From: JACRLW01 sp050181465
GTDB lineage: Bacteria > Planctomycetota > UBA1135 > UBA2386
Length of the DNA: 64,000 nucleotides
Direction: 5' to 3'
Assembly (NCBI GenBank): GCA_050181465.1
Contig: JBFXDD010000024.1
Location: 13,457 to 77,456 of the forward strand
The position numbers and the translations under genes are program-made. Below, piece after piece: positions 30,301-38,362 of the stretch. Below the pieces are notes generated by a model, which worked only from the letters and a program-made list of their open reading frames with translations, was not told where the DNA came from and made no database searches. The stretch's first letter is position 1; every line of letters starts with the position of its first letter.

Positions 30301-30897
30301 CTGCAGCAGCGCGTACTTCTTCTGCGCGTGCTCGGAGAGGTCCTGGTAGAGGTCGCCGAGGAAGCGCGTGCTCCACTGCGGATCGGTGAAGTCGTGCACC
30401 ACGTCGCCACCAGCGCCGAGCCAGAACTCGCGCAACAGTCGCGCGCCGTCGGCCGTCAGTCCGAGCGACCAGACCAGCGAGTGTCCGTCTTCGGCGAGAA
30501 GCGGCCGCAACCCAGGCAGCCTGCCGAGTTCCGCGAACACGTGCAGCAGGTAGTCGCGGTCGTTGTCGTGCAGGTGCTGCCGCTGCCAGTGCGTGTAGCG
30601 ATCCTTGATGAGCTGCAGCTTCGGCCCCCCGAGCCAAGGCTCGTCGACCAGCCCGTTGTCCTCGACGAACCGAACGAACACCGTAGCCAGCACCCAGGCC
30701 ACTGCCACCTGCGTCACGTGCTCGTCGCGGAAGACCTCCCACGCCGCTGCCGTGCGCCCGGCACGACGCGCGGCGGCGTACTCGCCCTGCATCTTGTCAC
30801 GGCTCGGCTCGTGTTGCTCCAATCGCAGCCGCAGGTCCTCCTCGAGCTTGGGCACGACCTTTCTCAGGTCGGTGAGGAGGTGCGAGCGATCGATCAT
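27319..30897 (-). CDS. pglX: BREX-2 adenine-specific DNA methyltransferase PglX
   Basis: 1192 residues. The SAM-binding motif I is D-P-A-C-G-S-G-H-F at 229-237, and the catalytic motif N-P-P-Y is at 366-369, as in N6-adenine methyltransferases. An N-terminal helical domain and a long C-terminal part, likely for target recognition, flank the core. PglX marks self DNA in BREX; without the mark phage DNA replication is blocked by an unknown mechanism. The locus has PglW, PglX, PglY and PglZ, the full Pgl set. The gap upstream (175 bp) holds three copies of a 9-mer, described separately. No phase-variable homopolymer was noticed in the coding sequence. Confidence 0.92.
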   Translation of the reverse strand: MIDRSHLLTDLRKVVPKLEEDLRLRLEQHEPSRDKMQGEYAAARRAGRTAAAWEVFRDEHVTQVAVAWVLATVFVRFVEDNGLVDEPWLGGPKLQLIKDRYTHWQRQHLHDNDRDYLLHVFAELGRLPGLRPLLAEDGHSLVWSLGLTADGARLLREFWLGAGGDVVHDFTDPQWSTRFLGDLYQDLSEHAQKKYALLQTPEFIEEFLLDKTLEPALAEFGLRETRIIDPACGSGHFLLGSFARLFAKWQKAEPAAKAPVLAQRALDAVAGVDLNPFAVAIARFRLLVAALKVCGVRRLKDAFDFRPQVANGDSLLHGPSRSGSSGVRQKSMYAEEEAEFEHVYASEDKELLHAIFRRSYHAVVGNPPYIVARDRALNRLYRERWPEVCYRKYSLGVPFTQLFFELARPKLDEKRAPGFVGMITANSFMKREFGKKLIEEYLGGKVELTGVLDLSGAYIPGHGTPTVILLGRTRTAVGTTIRAVLGIKGEPSTPDDPSRGLVWSAIVEQFERPGSESEFVSCADVARDRFAAHPWSIGGGGAAELKEQIEEACEATLKKVVASVGVMAVTGEDDAYTRPHPSDMRRLGLSAVHERVFCEGDVVRDWTLQTSVRCFFPYGADWEPTSDAVVDKALWSVRAMLQQGIYFGQTKQQRGMHWWEYGIVVKGALRTPLSIAFAEVASHNHFVLDRGGKVFKQTAPVIKLPPEATEDDHLGLLGLLNSSVACFWLKQVCHNKGSTVDQHGARQRTAPFEDFYQHNASRVAEIPIAARRPLRRARALDHTCSNVVSVLFDVDLRVGEQIEAARRSFKRDLGNAIELQEELDWECYRLYGLIQDDLTYCGDDLPGLELGQRAFEIVLARQVAAGKTTTTWFDRHGSTKVTEIPAHWPKPYRDLVQRRIECIENNPDIRLIEQPEYKRRWNIEPFQKQLNRAQRHWLLDRLEAPHFWSEPRLTTTARFAELLRKDTDFVQVANLYRGRDDYDFDALVRELVTDEGVPFLPVQRYKPSGLRKREVWERTWDLQRREDAGEDVGQIPVPPKYTSADFLPGSWRHRGKLDVPKERFVLYPQAEANDDPSPVFTWAGFDHLQQAKALAAWLIDRKEQDGWTADKLRPLYAGLDQLIPWLKQWHNDVDPETQQRLGDYFQGFLDQELRAQGLTIDDVCRWSPPARGRGRPRNVRGAEDEDVGGGMR

Positions 30898-30972
30898 CGT
30901 GGGAAGGCGGGTTGGAACGGGGGCAGGGTAGAGCAGAGAGTGGAGCAGGACGGAGCACCGAGGTGCCCTCCA

Positions 30973-31080
30973 GTCAAGTACCCGTCAAGTACTAAGACAC
31001 GCCGCAAGCCACTATGGCAGAGGAACTTACAGCGTGCGCAGGCTAGGCGCGCGGCGCTGACGAGTCGTCTCGTCAAGTAC
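30973..31080. repeat. Three direct copies of GTCAAGTAC upstream of pglX
   Basis: The 9-mer GTCAAGTAC occurs at 30973-30981, 30984-30992 and 31072-31080. The first two are spaced by 2 bp (11-bp period, about one helical turn), and the third overlaps the stop codon of the AlbA_2 gene. On the transcribed strand the copies read GTACTTGAC. They lie in the 175-bp gap between the AlbA_2 gene and pglX. A role as operator or promoter element (TTGAC resembles a -35 box) is possible. The third copy may be constrained by coding. Confidence 0.55.
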
Positions 31081-32569
31081 CGCTCCTCGCGACGGCCGCC
31101 GCCTTGGCCCACGCCGGGACGTACTTTCGCAGCTTCGGCGCCACCCCATCTTCGTGGGGGACGATCACGCCGGCCTCGATCGACTCCTTGATCAGGCGAG
31201 AGGCCACCGCCGAGTTGCCCTTCGCGATGCCGAAGCGCGCGCGCAGGGACTCGTTGGTCAGGTAGCCGCGGTCGACGTAGCGCAGGCATGCGTGCTGGTA
31301 GCAGGCGCGGACCCGATCGACCCGGTCCAAGTCCTTCAGCGGTCTGGGCGAAAGTAGAACCGCCCGCGTCGCCTCGCCGGCGACCTCGAACAAGGGAGCC
31401 GGCAACTGGAACACCTCGATGTGGAACACCACCTTGTCGATACCGCTGCCGCGCTCCTCGCAGATGCCGAACCGTCGCATCAGCGAGGCAAGCTTCTCGT
31501 TGCGCGATCGAGGCGGCGCATCAAGGAACCGCTCGGCAACGACCAACGACGCTCCGGGGTTGGTGATCTCGATCCGGTCCAGGAAGACCTCGATCATCGG
31601 CCCCTGCCCTGTGATGAAGAAGTCCTGATGAATCAGCGCATTGGCGACGAGTTCGCGGATGGCGATGTCGGGGTACATCGGCACGCTCTTGCGGATGGCC
31701 CGCTCGATCGCCTCGTTGGGTGGCAGCACGCCCTGGATGCGATCGATCAAGTCTTGGAAACCGCTGGCGAAGCCCTTCTGCTCGACGTGCTCCTGCGCAG
31801 CCGTCGCGCGGCTGGTGCCCGCGTAGCGCACGATTCGCACGGCCTTTCTTCCAAGGCCAGGAAAGTCTGCCAGGCGCTTCGCGAGCAGTACAGCGCCGAG
31901 GTTCGTGATCACAAGGCCGCCGGCGCCATCCTTGCCGACCAGACCGTCGGCAAACAGGCTGGCGAGGATCGCGTCGGTGCCATCGGGCAACGGTCGCTGC
32001 AGCAGATCGAAGTAAGCTGGGTAGTCGAGCAGGCGAAGCACGGCCTGCGCGTCGAGATGCTCGAGCGCCAGACGATTCTCGAACGGGGTGTGGTCGAAGG
32101 TCCTCCAGAGCTCGCGCTCCTTCTCCGGATGGTCCTTGAGCTTCTTCTTGTACGACCCCACCCGGATGTACTCCTGCCCCTGGAACTGCACCGGATGGCG
32201 GAAGGCTCGCTCGATCTCGAGTACGATGATGGCTTTGCCGTCCACCATGACCTCAAAGAACCGGAAGCCGAGCTTGGGAGTCAGCAGTCGCAGTAGCCAG
32301 TTCTCGAGTTCCTCGTTGCCGACCTTCGTCGCCCCAGGCACGAACGTGGTACCGAGCAATTCATGGGTGGCATCGTCGATGCCCCAGACCAGATAGGCGT
32401 TGGCCTTCCCGAGCAGGGCAGCCGAGTTTGCCAACGCCGAGATGTACTCGCCGATCTCGTCGGGTTTGCCGTCGTTGTGCTTCCACTCGACCCATTCGGT
32501 CTCGCGGGGCAATCGGCAAAGCTCGCGCACGAGGCCCACTAGATAGCCCAAAGGGGGCTCAGCACTCAC
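31073..32569 (-). CDS. AlbA_2 (Schlafen-like) ATP-binding protein in the BREX locus
   Basis: 498 residues from the GTG at 32569, which overlaps the pglW stop (GTGA, 32566-32569); the open frame further up lies inside pglW. An AlbA_2/Schlafen-like domain (about 18-135) starts with E-W-V-E-W-K and includes Y-L-V-W-G-I-D-D. The middle resembles the RecG-like ATP-binding (HATPase_c_4) region, with R-E-L-V-A-N-A-L-I-H-Q-D near 315-330 and a G-S-G-I segment. A winged-helix-like C-terminus ends it. Such proteins are often encoded in defence islands and are thought to bind nucleic acid or act as regulators. The position between pglW and pglX and the coupled start argue for BREX-linked regulation. Confidence 0.75.
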   Translation of the reverse strand: MSAEPPLGYLVGLVRELCRLPRETEWVEWKHNDGKPDEIGEYISALANSAALLGKANAYLVWGIDDATHELLGTTFVPGATKVGNEELENWLLRLLTPKLGFRFFEVMVDGKAIIVLEIERAFRHPVQFQGQEYIRVGSYKKKLKDHPEKERELWRTFDHTPFENRLALEHLDAQAVLRLLDYPAYFDLLQRPLPDGTDAILASLFADGLVGKDGAGGLVITNLGAVLLAKRLADFPGLGRKAVRIVRYAGTSRATAAQEHVEQKGFASGFQDLIDRIQGVLPPNEAIERAIRKSVPMYPDIAIRELVANALIHQDFFITGQGPMIEVFLDRIEITNPGASLVVAERFLDAPPRSRNEKLASLMRRFGICEERGSGIDKVVFHIEVFQLPAPLFEVAGEATRAVLLSPRPLKDLDRVDRVRACYQHACLRYVDRGYLTNESLRARFGIAKGNSAVASRLIKESIEAGVIVPHEDGVAPKLRKYVPAWAKAAAVARSGT

Positions 32570-35500
32570 GACGCTTTCTCCCGGTGCAGGTCCTGGATCC
32601 ACGCTGACGGCACATCCGCCCACCCCGCGCGATCGATCACCGGGATCGGTTCCCCGTCCAGCGTCGGTTTCTCCTGGTCGCCGTGCGTCGCCACGAGCAG
32701 CCACGCACCGTGAAGAGAACCGGTGGCACCCGGCCGAAGATGCGTGCGCTCGCGCAGGCGCTCGATCGCCGGCTGCAACAAGCGGTAACGATGCAGGATG
32801 CCAAGCCTCGTCACCAGCACCGTGCTTCCGGTCTTGCCCACGACATCGAGCAACCCGGTCGCGGCTCGCTGGGCGAGCAGGAGCAGGTTGCGCCAATCGC
32901 GCGAATCGGGCGACGCCGTGTCAGCCGCAAGCACCTTGGACCAGCCGACGTTGGCTGCGCTGGCTTCCTCGCGCAGACGCCGCAGAAACACCTCCTCCAC
33001 GCTCACGACCTCGAGGTGGAAGCGCGCAGCGACCTGGGCAAGCGCGGCCTCGTGGTTCTGCCGCGAAACCGCGAGCACCAGGAACTGTCCCTTTTCCGCG
33101 GCGCGCTGCAGCCGATCTTCGAACTGCCGCGCCTCGGAAAGCTCCAATGAGTTGCGCGCCGGGCGCGACCAGGTCGACACCGATGGCGCGAGCGTCGGCT
33201 CCCCCGCGAGCGACGAGCTGCGCGTGACGCGGAAGCGCCACAGCCCCTGCTCCTCATCCCACTGCAAGTCGGGCAACACCTGCGACAGCATCTCGCCAAG
33301 GCGCACACGATCGAACGGCAGCGGCTCGGCCTCTGGATAGCGCGCCGCCACTCGATCGCGGAGATCTTTCGTCCTCAGTGTTGTGGCTCCGAGCAGAGCC
33401 CCCTGCGCCAGCCGCAAGGCACGCACAGCCTCCATGCCGCGCGGATAGAGCTCGAGTCGAGCCGATGCCGCCACGCCACCAGCACTCGCAGCGAGACGCA
33501 CGAGTCGCTCTGGGCCGAGCGGCAGCATGCCTTCGGGTGCGGCCACCCGCCGCAGCTCATCGACGACGCGCTGCGGGCTCGCCAACGGCTCCTGCAGGGC
33601 CAGTTGCCGAGCGCGATCGCCGAGGTCCTGCGCGTAGCGGACCAACGCCGCGGGATCGACCTGCTGTCCTTCTGCTGCCGCGGAGGTCACGAGCCAAACC
33701 CGATTCTGGCGACGCGCGGTCTCGAAGCGCGGCTCGGCGGAGGCGGCCTCGGCCTCAACCGCGGCTCGCAGCACGGTCCGGCTGCACACTGTTCGAAGGG
33801 GATCAGGCAATCCGGCACCGTAGGCGTTGCCGATCACTTGCACGGACTCGGCCAGGGATGCGAGCCCGCCCTGCATGCGCAGCAGGTCCTGCAACTCGCC
33901 GCGAATACGCGAGAGCCCGGCGAGCTTGCGCCAACGCTCGCGCGCCTTCGCAAGGACCTGATGGACCTGCATCGTGGTCAGGCTGAGCTGCTTGCCGACC
34001 TCGGTCTGCGTCGGCCAGTCATCGGTTGATGCCGCAGCCTCGGCAGGCACGCCCCCAGTGAGTAGTCTCCGCAGGACCTCCGGCTCGCGCCGTTCGGTGG
34101 CTGTCTTGCCGCGGGGCCTGCCCACCAGCCGCTCGGCAAGCTGGTCCAGGGCGATGCTGGAGGGCGCTTCATCTGCGGGTTCGCCGGCCGGAACGGCCTC
34201 CTCCGGCGCGTCGGTCTTGGGCCGGCGCCTACGCTTGGCAGCCACTGGCAGCACGTCGGGAAACCGGTGGCGCAGCTCCGCAACCTTTTGCAGCAGTTCC
34301 TGCCGCGACTTGCTGCCCACGCCTCGACGATGCGTGATCTGATTGAGCGGTAGCTCGAGGAAGGCACGCACCGTGTCGACGGCATCGCGTTCGAGCACGT
34401 TGACGGCACGGTTGCTGAGACCTGTGAGCCGCAGCGGAGTCTCCAGAGTCAGGTCGCCCGCTGGTGTCGGCGGTAGGGCGGGTTGCTCGACCTGCTCGAA
34501 CAGGGCATGCCACCGGCGCTTCATCTCCTCGGCATTGTCGAAGCGCTGCGCGAAGTCGCGGTGCAGCGCCTTGTGGAAGAACTGCGCCAATGGCTCGCGG
34601 ACGGCCGGGTCGAAGGCGTCCGCATCGAGCTGCAGTTCGATGTCGGGGGCGGCAGAAGGGTCGCTGCGCCCGTCGCCCCAGCGCGGCGTGCCGCCGGTCG
34701 CCATCTCGTAGAGCGTGACCGCGACCGCGTAGCGCTCGGCCGCGGGGTCGTACTGCCGCCGTTTGCCAGTGCCGAGGAACGGATCCATGTAGGCGCGCGT
34801 GCCGGCCTGGATCTGGTGTACCGGAGCGTTCGCCAGCGAGAAGTCGAACAGCACGAGGTGCAACTTGTCGCCGCGGCCGACCGGACCGACGCCGATGTTG
34901 TCGGGCTTGATGTCACGGTGAAAGACGCCCTGTTCCTCGAGGTACTGCGCGGCAGAGAGCAAGTCGTCGCCGAAGCGCTGCAAGTGTTCGAGCTCGATCG
35001 GTCCCTGTTTGCGCAGCCGGTCGGCCAGGGTTTGGGTGCCAGCCTTGTCGAGCAGGATGCCGGCATGGCCACCGACGTCGAGCCGGCCGCGGCAGCGCAC
35101 GATCGTCGCGTCGTGCAAGGTCTCGAGCACCTTCGTCTCGGCCTCGAGCACCGCGTTCTTCGCCGGCTCGAGCGCCAGCTTCAGCACGAGCTGCTCGGGT
35201 CTGGTGTCCGGCTTGCAGTCCGTCACCTTCTCGACGAGGAACACCACCGCCGACGAACCCTTGCCGAGGCGACCCTTGACGACAAAGCCCTCGGGGAAGC
35301 GCTGGCCCACCGTGGCTTCGGTCGGATTGTCGTGCACCTCGATCTCGGGCCGGGTGAGCGACTCCTCGACGTGATCCAGGTGCAACAGGAACTCGCCGAC
35401 GGAACCCATGCGGCTCGGGACCTCGGGATGGGTTGCCTCGCGAATGAGGTCCAGGAGTTCGGGCGATGCCCCGTCGACCGCCGAAGAGAGCAGAAGGCCT

Positions 35501-36855
35501 CGCTCGCGAGCCAAGCGGTCGCGCAACTGATTATGGTCTTCGGCAGGCGGACTGCCGGTGAAGAGCAGGTAGGCGAGCGCGCCGAGCCCGAACACGTCGA
35601 GGTGCTCCGCCCGCTCGCTGGGGTCAAGCAAGGTCTCGGGTGCCAAGTACACCTGCGCCGCGTGTTCTACGAGCTGGTCGACGTGCAAGGTCAGCGTCCC
35701 CGAGGTCGCCTGTGTGGTCGTCGCCGAGTCGCGCGAGGCAGCCTGCCAGTTGTAGAGCCGCGTGCGAAGTCTGCCCTTCGTATCCCGCTGCACGAGGACA
35801 CTGAGCGGGCTGACGGCGCGGTGCACTAGGCGTTTGTCGTGCGCGTGGTGTAGGGCCTCGGCGATCTGACGCAGCAGGTCGATGCGGTCGAACAACGTCA
35901 GCCGTTCTCCTTCCTCGCGGAGGAAGTGGTCGAGCCGACGCGCATCCTCGGCGTAGTCGAAGATCAGACCGGGCCCCTGATCGCCTTCGTGGAAGTCGAC
36001 GGCAGGCAGGATGCCCTGGTGCTGGATACCCTGCAACGCGGTGAACTCGCGACGCGCAGCACGGTGCAGCATCTGGCGCGTGGACACCGCAGTGTCCGGC
36101 GCGATCGGGTAAATCCGCACGCGACGCTGTAGCTTGTCGATCGACGTGTGCCTTGCGAGCCAGTCCTGGTAGCCGGGCCCCTCGAGCAGGAGCTCGCCGA
36201 GTTCATAGGCGCCGAAGCGCCGCTGGCGCGTGGAGGGCCGAATGCCAGCTTGCTCCATGGCGCGACTGATCGCGGCGGCCAAAGGTGCGTCGATGCGCGG
36301 CCGCCGGGAGTCGACGCGCTCCTGGTCGGTGAGCTGGGTCAGCGCCGCCAGAATGCCGGGACGCTGCTCGCCGTCTTTAGTGACACGATCACGGGTGTGG
36401 ATGCGGTGACGAGCGTCAGGATCGAGCTGGATCTCGGCCTCGTCGGCAGACAGAAAGACGAGTTCCTGGAGGTAGGGCAACCGGTGTTCGCGGAGCGCGC
36501 GTTGCTTCTCGAGCAGGGCCTTCAGGCGCTTGGCTTTGCGGTCGGCGGCGAAACGGGGATTGTCTTCGCTGCTCTTGCGGCCGTCCGGCCACTTGTAGGT
36601 CCAAGTGCCGTTGTCGCCGGTGACGATGCAAGGATGGCTCTTGATCTCGACCAAGTAGAAGCCTTTTGCCGTCAGAACCAGGGCGTCCACCTCGTTGATG
36701 CGGCCGTCGGTCGAGACGAACTCGAACAGGGACCACACCCGAACCGGCTCGTGGTCGTTGAGGCCTTCCCGCAGGTACGTGAGGGCTGCGGCCTCCCACG
36801 CAAAAGGAGTCGAGCCGAGTTGCTTCCAGCGCGGTGAGTCCGACTTGATGGGCAT
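32566..36855 (-). CDS. pglW: BREX-2 NERD/Ser-Thr kinase PglW
   Basis: 1429 residues from the ATG at 36855; the frame is open to 37074 but the extra residues do not look like protein. The N-terminal NERD nuclease-like domain has D57 and E70-x-K72 (PD-D/ExK-like). Two kinase-like domains follow. The first (about 240-490) has H-R-A (345-347) in place of H-R-D, so it is probably a pseudokinase. The second (about 525-780) has a G-K-G-S-S loop near 530, H-R-D-I-K-P-D-N from H646, and D-F-S (671-673) instead of DFG. The C-terminal half has a helix-hairpin-helix (about 850-900) and a HTH-like segment near 1000. This architecture is that of PglW of BREX type 2. It is expected to head the operon. Confidence 0.9.
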   Translation of the reverse strand: MPIKSDSPRWKQLGSTPFAWEAAALTYLREGLNDHEPVRVWSLFEFVSTDGRINEVDALVLTAKGFYLVEIKSHPCIVTGDNGTWTYKWPDGRKSSEDNPRFAADRKAKRLKALLEKQRALREHRLPYLQELVFLSADEAEIQLDPDARHRIHTRDRVTKDGEQRPGILAALTQLTDQERVDSRRPRIDAPLAAAISRAMEQAGIRPSTRQRRFGAYELGELLLEGPGYQDWLARHTSIDKLQRRVRIYPIAPDTAVSTRQMLHRAARREFTALQGIQHQGILPAVDFHEGDQGPGLIFDYAEDARRLDHFLREEGERLTLFDRIDLLRQIAEALHHAHDKRLVHRAVSPLSVLVQRDTKGRLRTRLYNWQAASRDSATTTQATSGTLTLHVDQLVEHAAQVYLAPETLLDPSERAEHLDVFGLGALAYLLFTGSPPAEDHNQLRDRLARERGLLLSSAVDGASPELLDLIREATHPEVPSRMGSVGEFLLHLDHVEESLTRPEIEVHDNPTEATVGQRFPEGFVVKGRLGKGSSAVVFLVEKVTDCKPDTRPEQLVLKLALEPAKNAVLEAETKVLETLHDATIVRCRGRLDVGGHAGILLDKAGTQTLADRLRKQGPIELEHLQRFGDDLLSAAQYLEEQGVFHRDIKPDNIGVGPVGRGDKLHLVLFDFSLANAPVHQIQAGTRAYMDPFLGTGKRRQYDPAAERYAVAVTLYEMATGGTPRWGDGRSDPSAAPDIELQLDADAFDPAVREPLAQFFHKALHRDFAQRFDNAEEMKRRWHALFEQVEQPALPPTPAGDLTLETPLRLTGLSNRAVNVLERDAVDTVRAFLELPLNQITHRRGVGSKSRQELLQKVAELRHRFPDVLPVAAKRRRRPKTDAPEEAVPAGEPADEAPSSIALDQLAERLVGRPRGKTATERREPEVLRRLLTGGVPAEAAASTDDWPTQTEVGKQLSLTTMQVHQVLAKARERWRKLAGLSRIRGELQDLLRMQGGLASLAESVQVIGNAYGAGLPDPLRTVCSRTVLRAAVEAEAASAEPRFETARRQNRVWLVTSAAAEGQQVDPAALVRYAQDLGDRARQLALQEPLASPQRVVDELRRVAAPEGMLPLGPERLVRLAASAGGVAASARLELYPRGMEAVRALRLAQGALLGATTLRTKDLRDRVAARYPEAEPLPFDRVRLGEMLSQVLPDLQWDEEQGLWRFRVTRSSSLAGEPTLAPSVSTWSRPARNSLELSEARQFEDRLQRAAEKGQFLVLAVSRQNHEAALAQVAARFHLEVVSVEEVFLRRLREEASAANVGWSKVLAADTASPDSRDWRNLLLLAQRAATGLLDVVGKTGSTVLVTRLGILHRYRLLQPAIERLRERTHLRPGATGSLHGAWLLVATHGDQEKPTLDGEPIPVIDRAGWADVPSAWIQDLHREKAS

Positions 36856-37405
36856 GAGGACGAGCCCGGACGGCAATCGAGGCTCCCGGGAGAGACCAAT
36901 AGAGCGCTGACGTTGCACTGGGGCAATGACCGTGACTGGTGCTCGCGGCGCGGCCTTTCGATCTCGGGAGGTGCGAGGAGAGTTCGATCGGACGAACCAT
37001 CTTCCCGTCGCGGACACCGATGAAGTACTGGCTGGCAACACGCCACAGGCAGAGCCCGGAAAGCCGGCCACCAAGACGCTGACTCACTTGGCCTCCTCTA
37101 CCCCCAGGGTTCCGCCTGGACCGTCAGAGGCTGGACACCCAGATCGCGGATGTCGGCGACATCTGAATGCCTGGCAGCCGAGCCCGCCGCTTTCCTGGAC
37201 CGCACACACGCGGAGCGACCTACGAGCGGTGGACTTGCCCCAGTTCGCAACGTGGAGGAACGCGTCTAAGTCGCGCCCCCATCCAGCCGTCCCCCCCGCA
37301 CGAAGCGGTGCGGGTTTCATCGAGATCCGAGCCCAAGCGCCGAGGGGCGCGCCTCGAGGACTTGCTTCGCGCGGCACAAGCCTCGGCGGCGCAGATGCAG
37401 ATCGA
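36856..37405. other. Intergenic region upstream of pglW
   Basis: 550 bases between pglW and the PIN toxin gene, with no convincing ORF on either strand; the frames present lack any protein-like pattern. It must hold the pglW promoter, but I cannot point to a clear -35/-10 pair. A perfect 7-bp hairpin, CCCGCAC-GAAGCG-GTGCGGG, lies at 37295-37314 and is followed by TTTC on the plus strand and by a G-run on the minus strand. It could end a leftward transcript only if no T-tract is needed. The region may be a remnant left by island insertion. Confidence 0.4.
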
Positions 37406-37810
37406 TCATCGCTCCCCCGCCGCCAGCAACTTCGCCAGGCCCAGCGGGCCCACCACCTTCACCTGCTCGACGGTCTTGCCGAACAGGTGGCCGAAGTCGC
37501 GGCGGTCTCCGGTCGCGAAGTGCGTGCACCCAGCACGGATCGCCGCGCACAGCAGCGGTCGGTCCTTCTTGTCGAGACTCACCGAAAGGGTGAACCGCGT
37601 CGAAGACACCACCTCGACCTTCTGCATCAGCAGATCGAAGGCCGGCAGCCGTTCCGCGCGCTTCATGGCGAGGTTGCGATGCGCTTCGCCACGGGCGAGG
37701 TCGCTGGTTACGGCCGTCGCCTCGGCGAAGAGCCAATCCACCAACCGGGCAATATTTCTGCCCGGGTTGCTCGCCGAGAACAACACGTTGGCGTCGAGGA
37801 AGACGCGCAT
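37406..37810 (-). CDS. PIN-domain (VapC-like) toxin
   Basis: 134 residues from the ATG at 37810. The PIN-domain acidic quartet is visible: D6 in F-L-D-A-N-V-L, E42, D83 and D102 in T-G-D-R-R-D. The family are metal-dependent RNases that inhibit translation as toxins. It lies 4 bp after the stop of an AbrB-type antitoxin gene, which is the standard antitoxin-first arrangement. The longer frame start at 37909 overlaps the antitoxin and was rejected. Its place at the edge of the BREX island suggests a role in island stability, as an inference. Confidence 0.85.
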   Translation of the reverse strand: MRVFLDANVLFSASNPGRNIARLVDWLFAEATAVTSDLARGEAHRNLAMKRAERLPAFDLLMQKVEVVSSTRFTLSVSLDKKDRPLLCAAIRAGCTHFATGDRRDFGHLFGKTVEQVKVVGPLGLAKLLAAGER

Positions 37811-37814
37811 GCGA

Positions 37815-38048
37815 TCAGGAGCGCTTCTTGCGCAGCAACTTCCCGATCGCCTTGTCGTCGCTGGCGAACTCGGCGATCCGCTTCTCGGAGTAGGTCTCGA
37901 GCGGGACACTAAGCACCGGTCGGATGAGCAAGCCCTGCTCGGTCTCCTCGATGAGCACCTCGTCGTTGGGCTTGAGACCCAGGGCTTGCCTCATCGCGGC
38001 CGGGATCGTGATGACCCCACGCTCGTTGATGGTGGCCTTGGCTTGCAT
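37815..38048 (-). CDS. AbrB/MazE-type antitoxin
   Basis: 77 residues from the ATG at 38048. The N-terminal half, with E-R-G-V-I-T-I-P-A-A-M-R and L-G-L-K-P-N-D-E-V, is a swapped-hairpin AbrB DNA-binding domain. The C-terminal tail is charged and ends R-K-K-R-S, as in the toxin-binding tail of antitoxins. An alternative ATG at 38075 would add nine residues. It forms a type II toxin-antitoxin with the PIN gene just downstream and is likely to repress its own promoter, where a palindrome is found. Confidence 0.85.
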   Translation of the reverse strand: MQAKATINERGVITIPAAMRQALGLKPNDEVLIEETEQGLLIRPVLSVPLETYSEKRIAEFASDDKAIGKLLRKKRS

Positions 38049-38051
38049 GAC

Positions 38052-38074
38052 TGCAGAATCGCAGTAACTCTGCA
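38052..38074. promoter_or_regulatory. Candidate antitoxin operator, TGCAGA-N11-TCTGCA
   Basis: TGCAGA at 38052-38057 and TCTGCA at 38069-38074 form a perfect 6-bp dyad with an 11-bp spacer. It lies 4 bp upstream of the chosen antitoxin start. AbrB-type antitoxins bind such dyads in their own promoters. If the ATG at 38075 is the true start, the dyad would lie in the coding region and this reading would weaken. Confidence 0.45.
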
Positions 38075-38362
38075 TTCCGGCAATCGGCCGCCCGGACGCG
38101 AGAAGCGAACATGGCATCCCACGCAGACCTGGCAACGAGCCGATCCCGATCTGCGAGTGCCGGCCGGCGAGCCACCGCGCGCCAGACAAGCGGCCGACGC
38201 AAGATGTCTCCGGGTTGACCGTCGGCTTCACCGGTTCTAGCCTCCCCAGGTCGGAACGGAGTTCGTCCTGACCGCCGCGTCCCGATCGCTCGTCGGGATT
38301 CCACGGCAACTTGCTCGCAATCCAAACCACGACGGCTCTCAACGAGAGCGAAGCTTCACGAG
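38075..38362. other. Intergenic region between the TA pair and the plus-strand genes
   Basis: About 290 bases separate the divergent antitoxin and the gene at 38363. It must contain promoters for both directions, but I see no clear consensus boxes. No ORF with protein-like content was found, and no copy of the tRNA-Gly 3' end was seen here. Confidence 0.35.

Noticed and set aside
36856..37074. Upstream extension of pglW
   Set aside because: The in-frame extension lacks any NERD-like sequence; the ATG at 36855 starts directly before the domain.
37295..37314. Perfect 7-bp hairpin as terminator of the toxin-antitoxin transcript
   Set aside because: On the leftward strand the stem is followed by a G-run rather than a T-run, so it was only noted under the intergenic entry.
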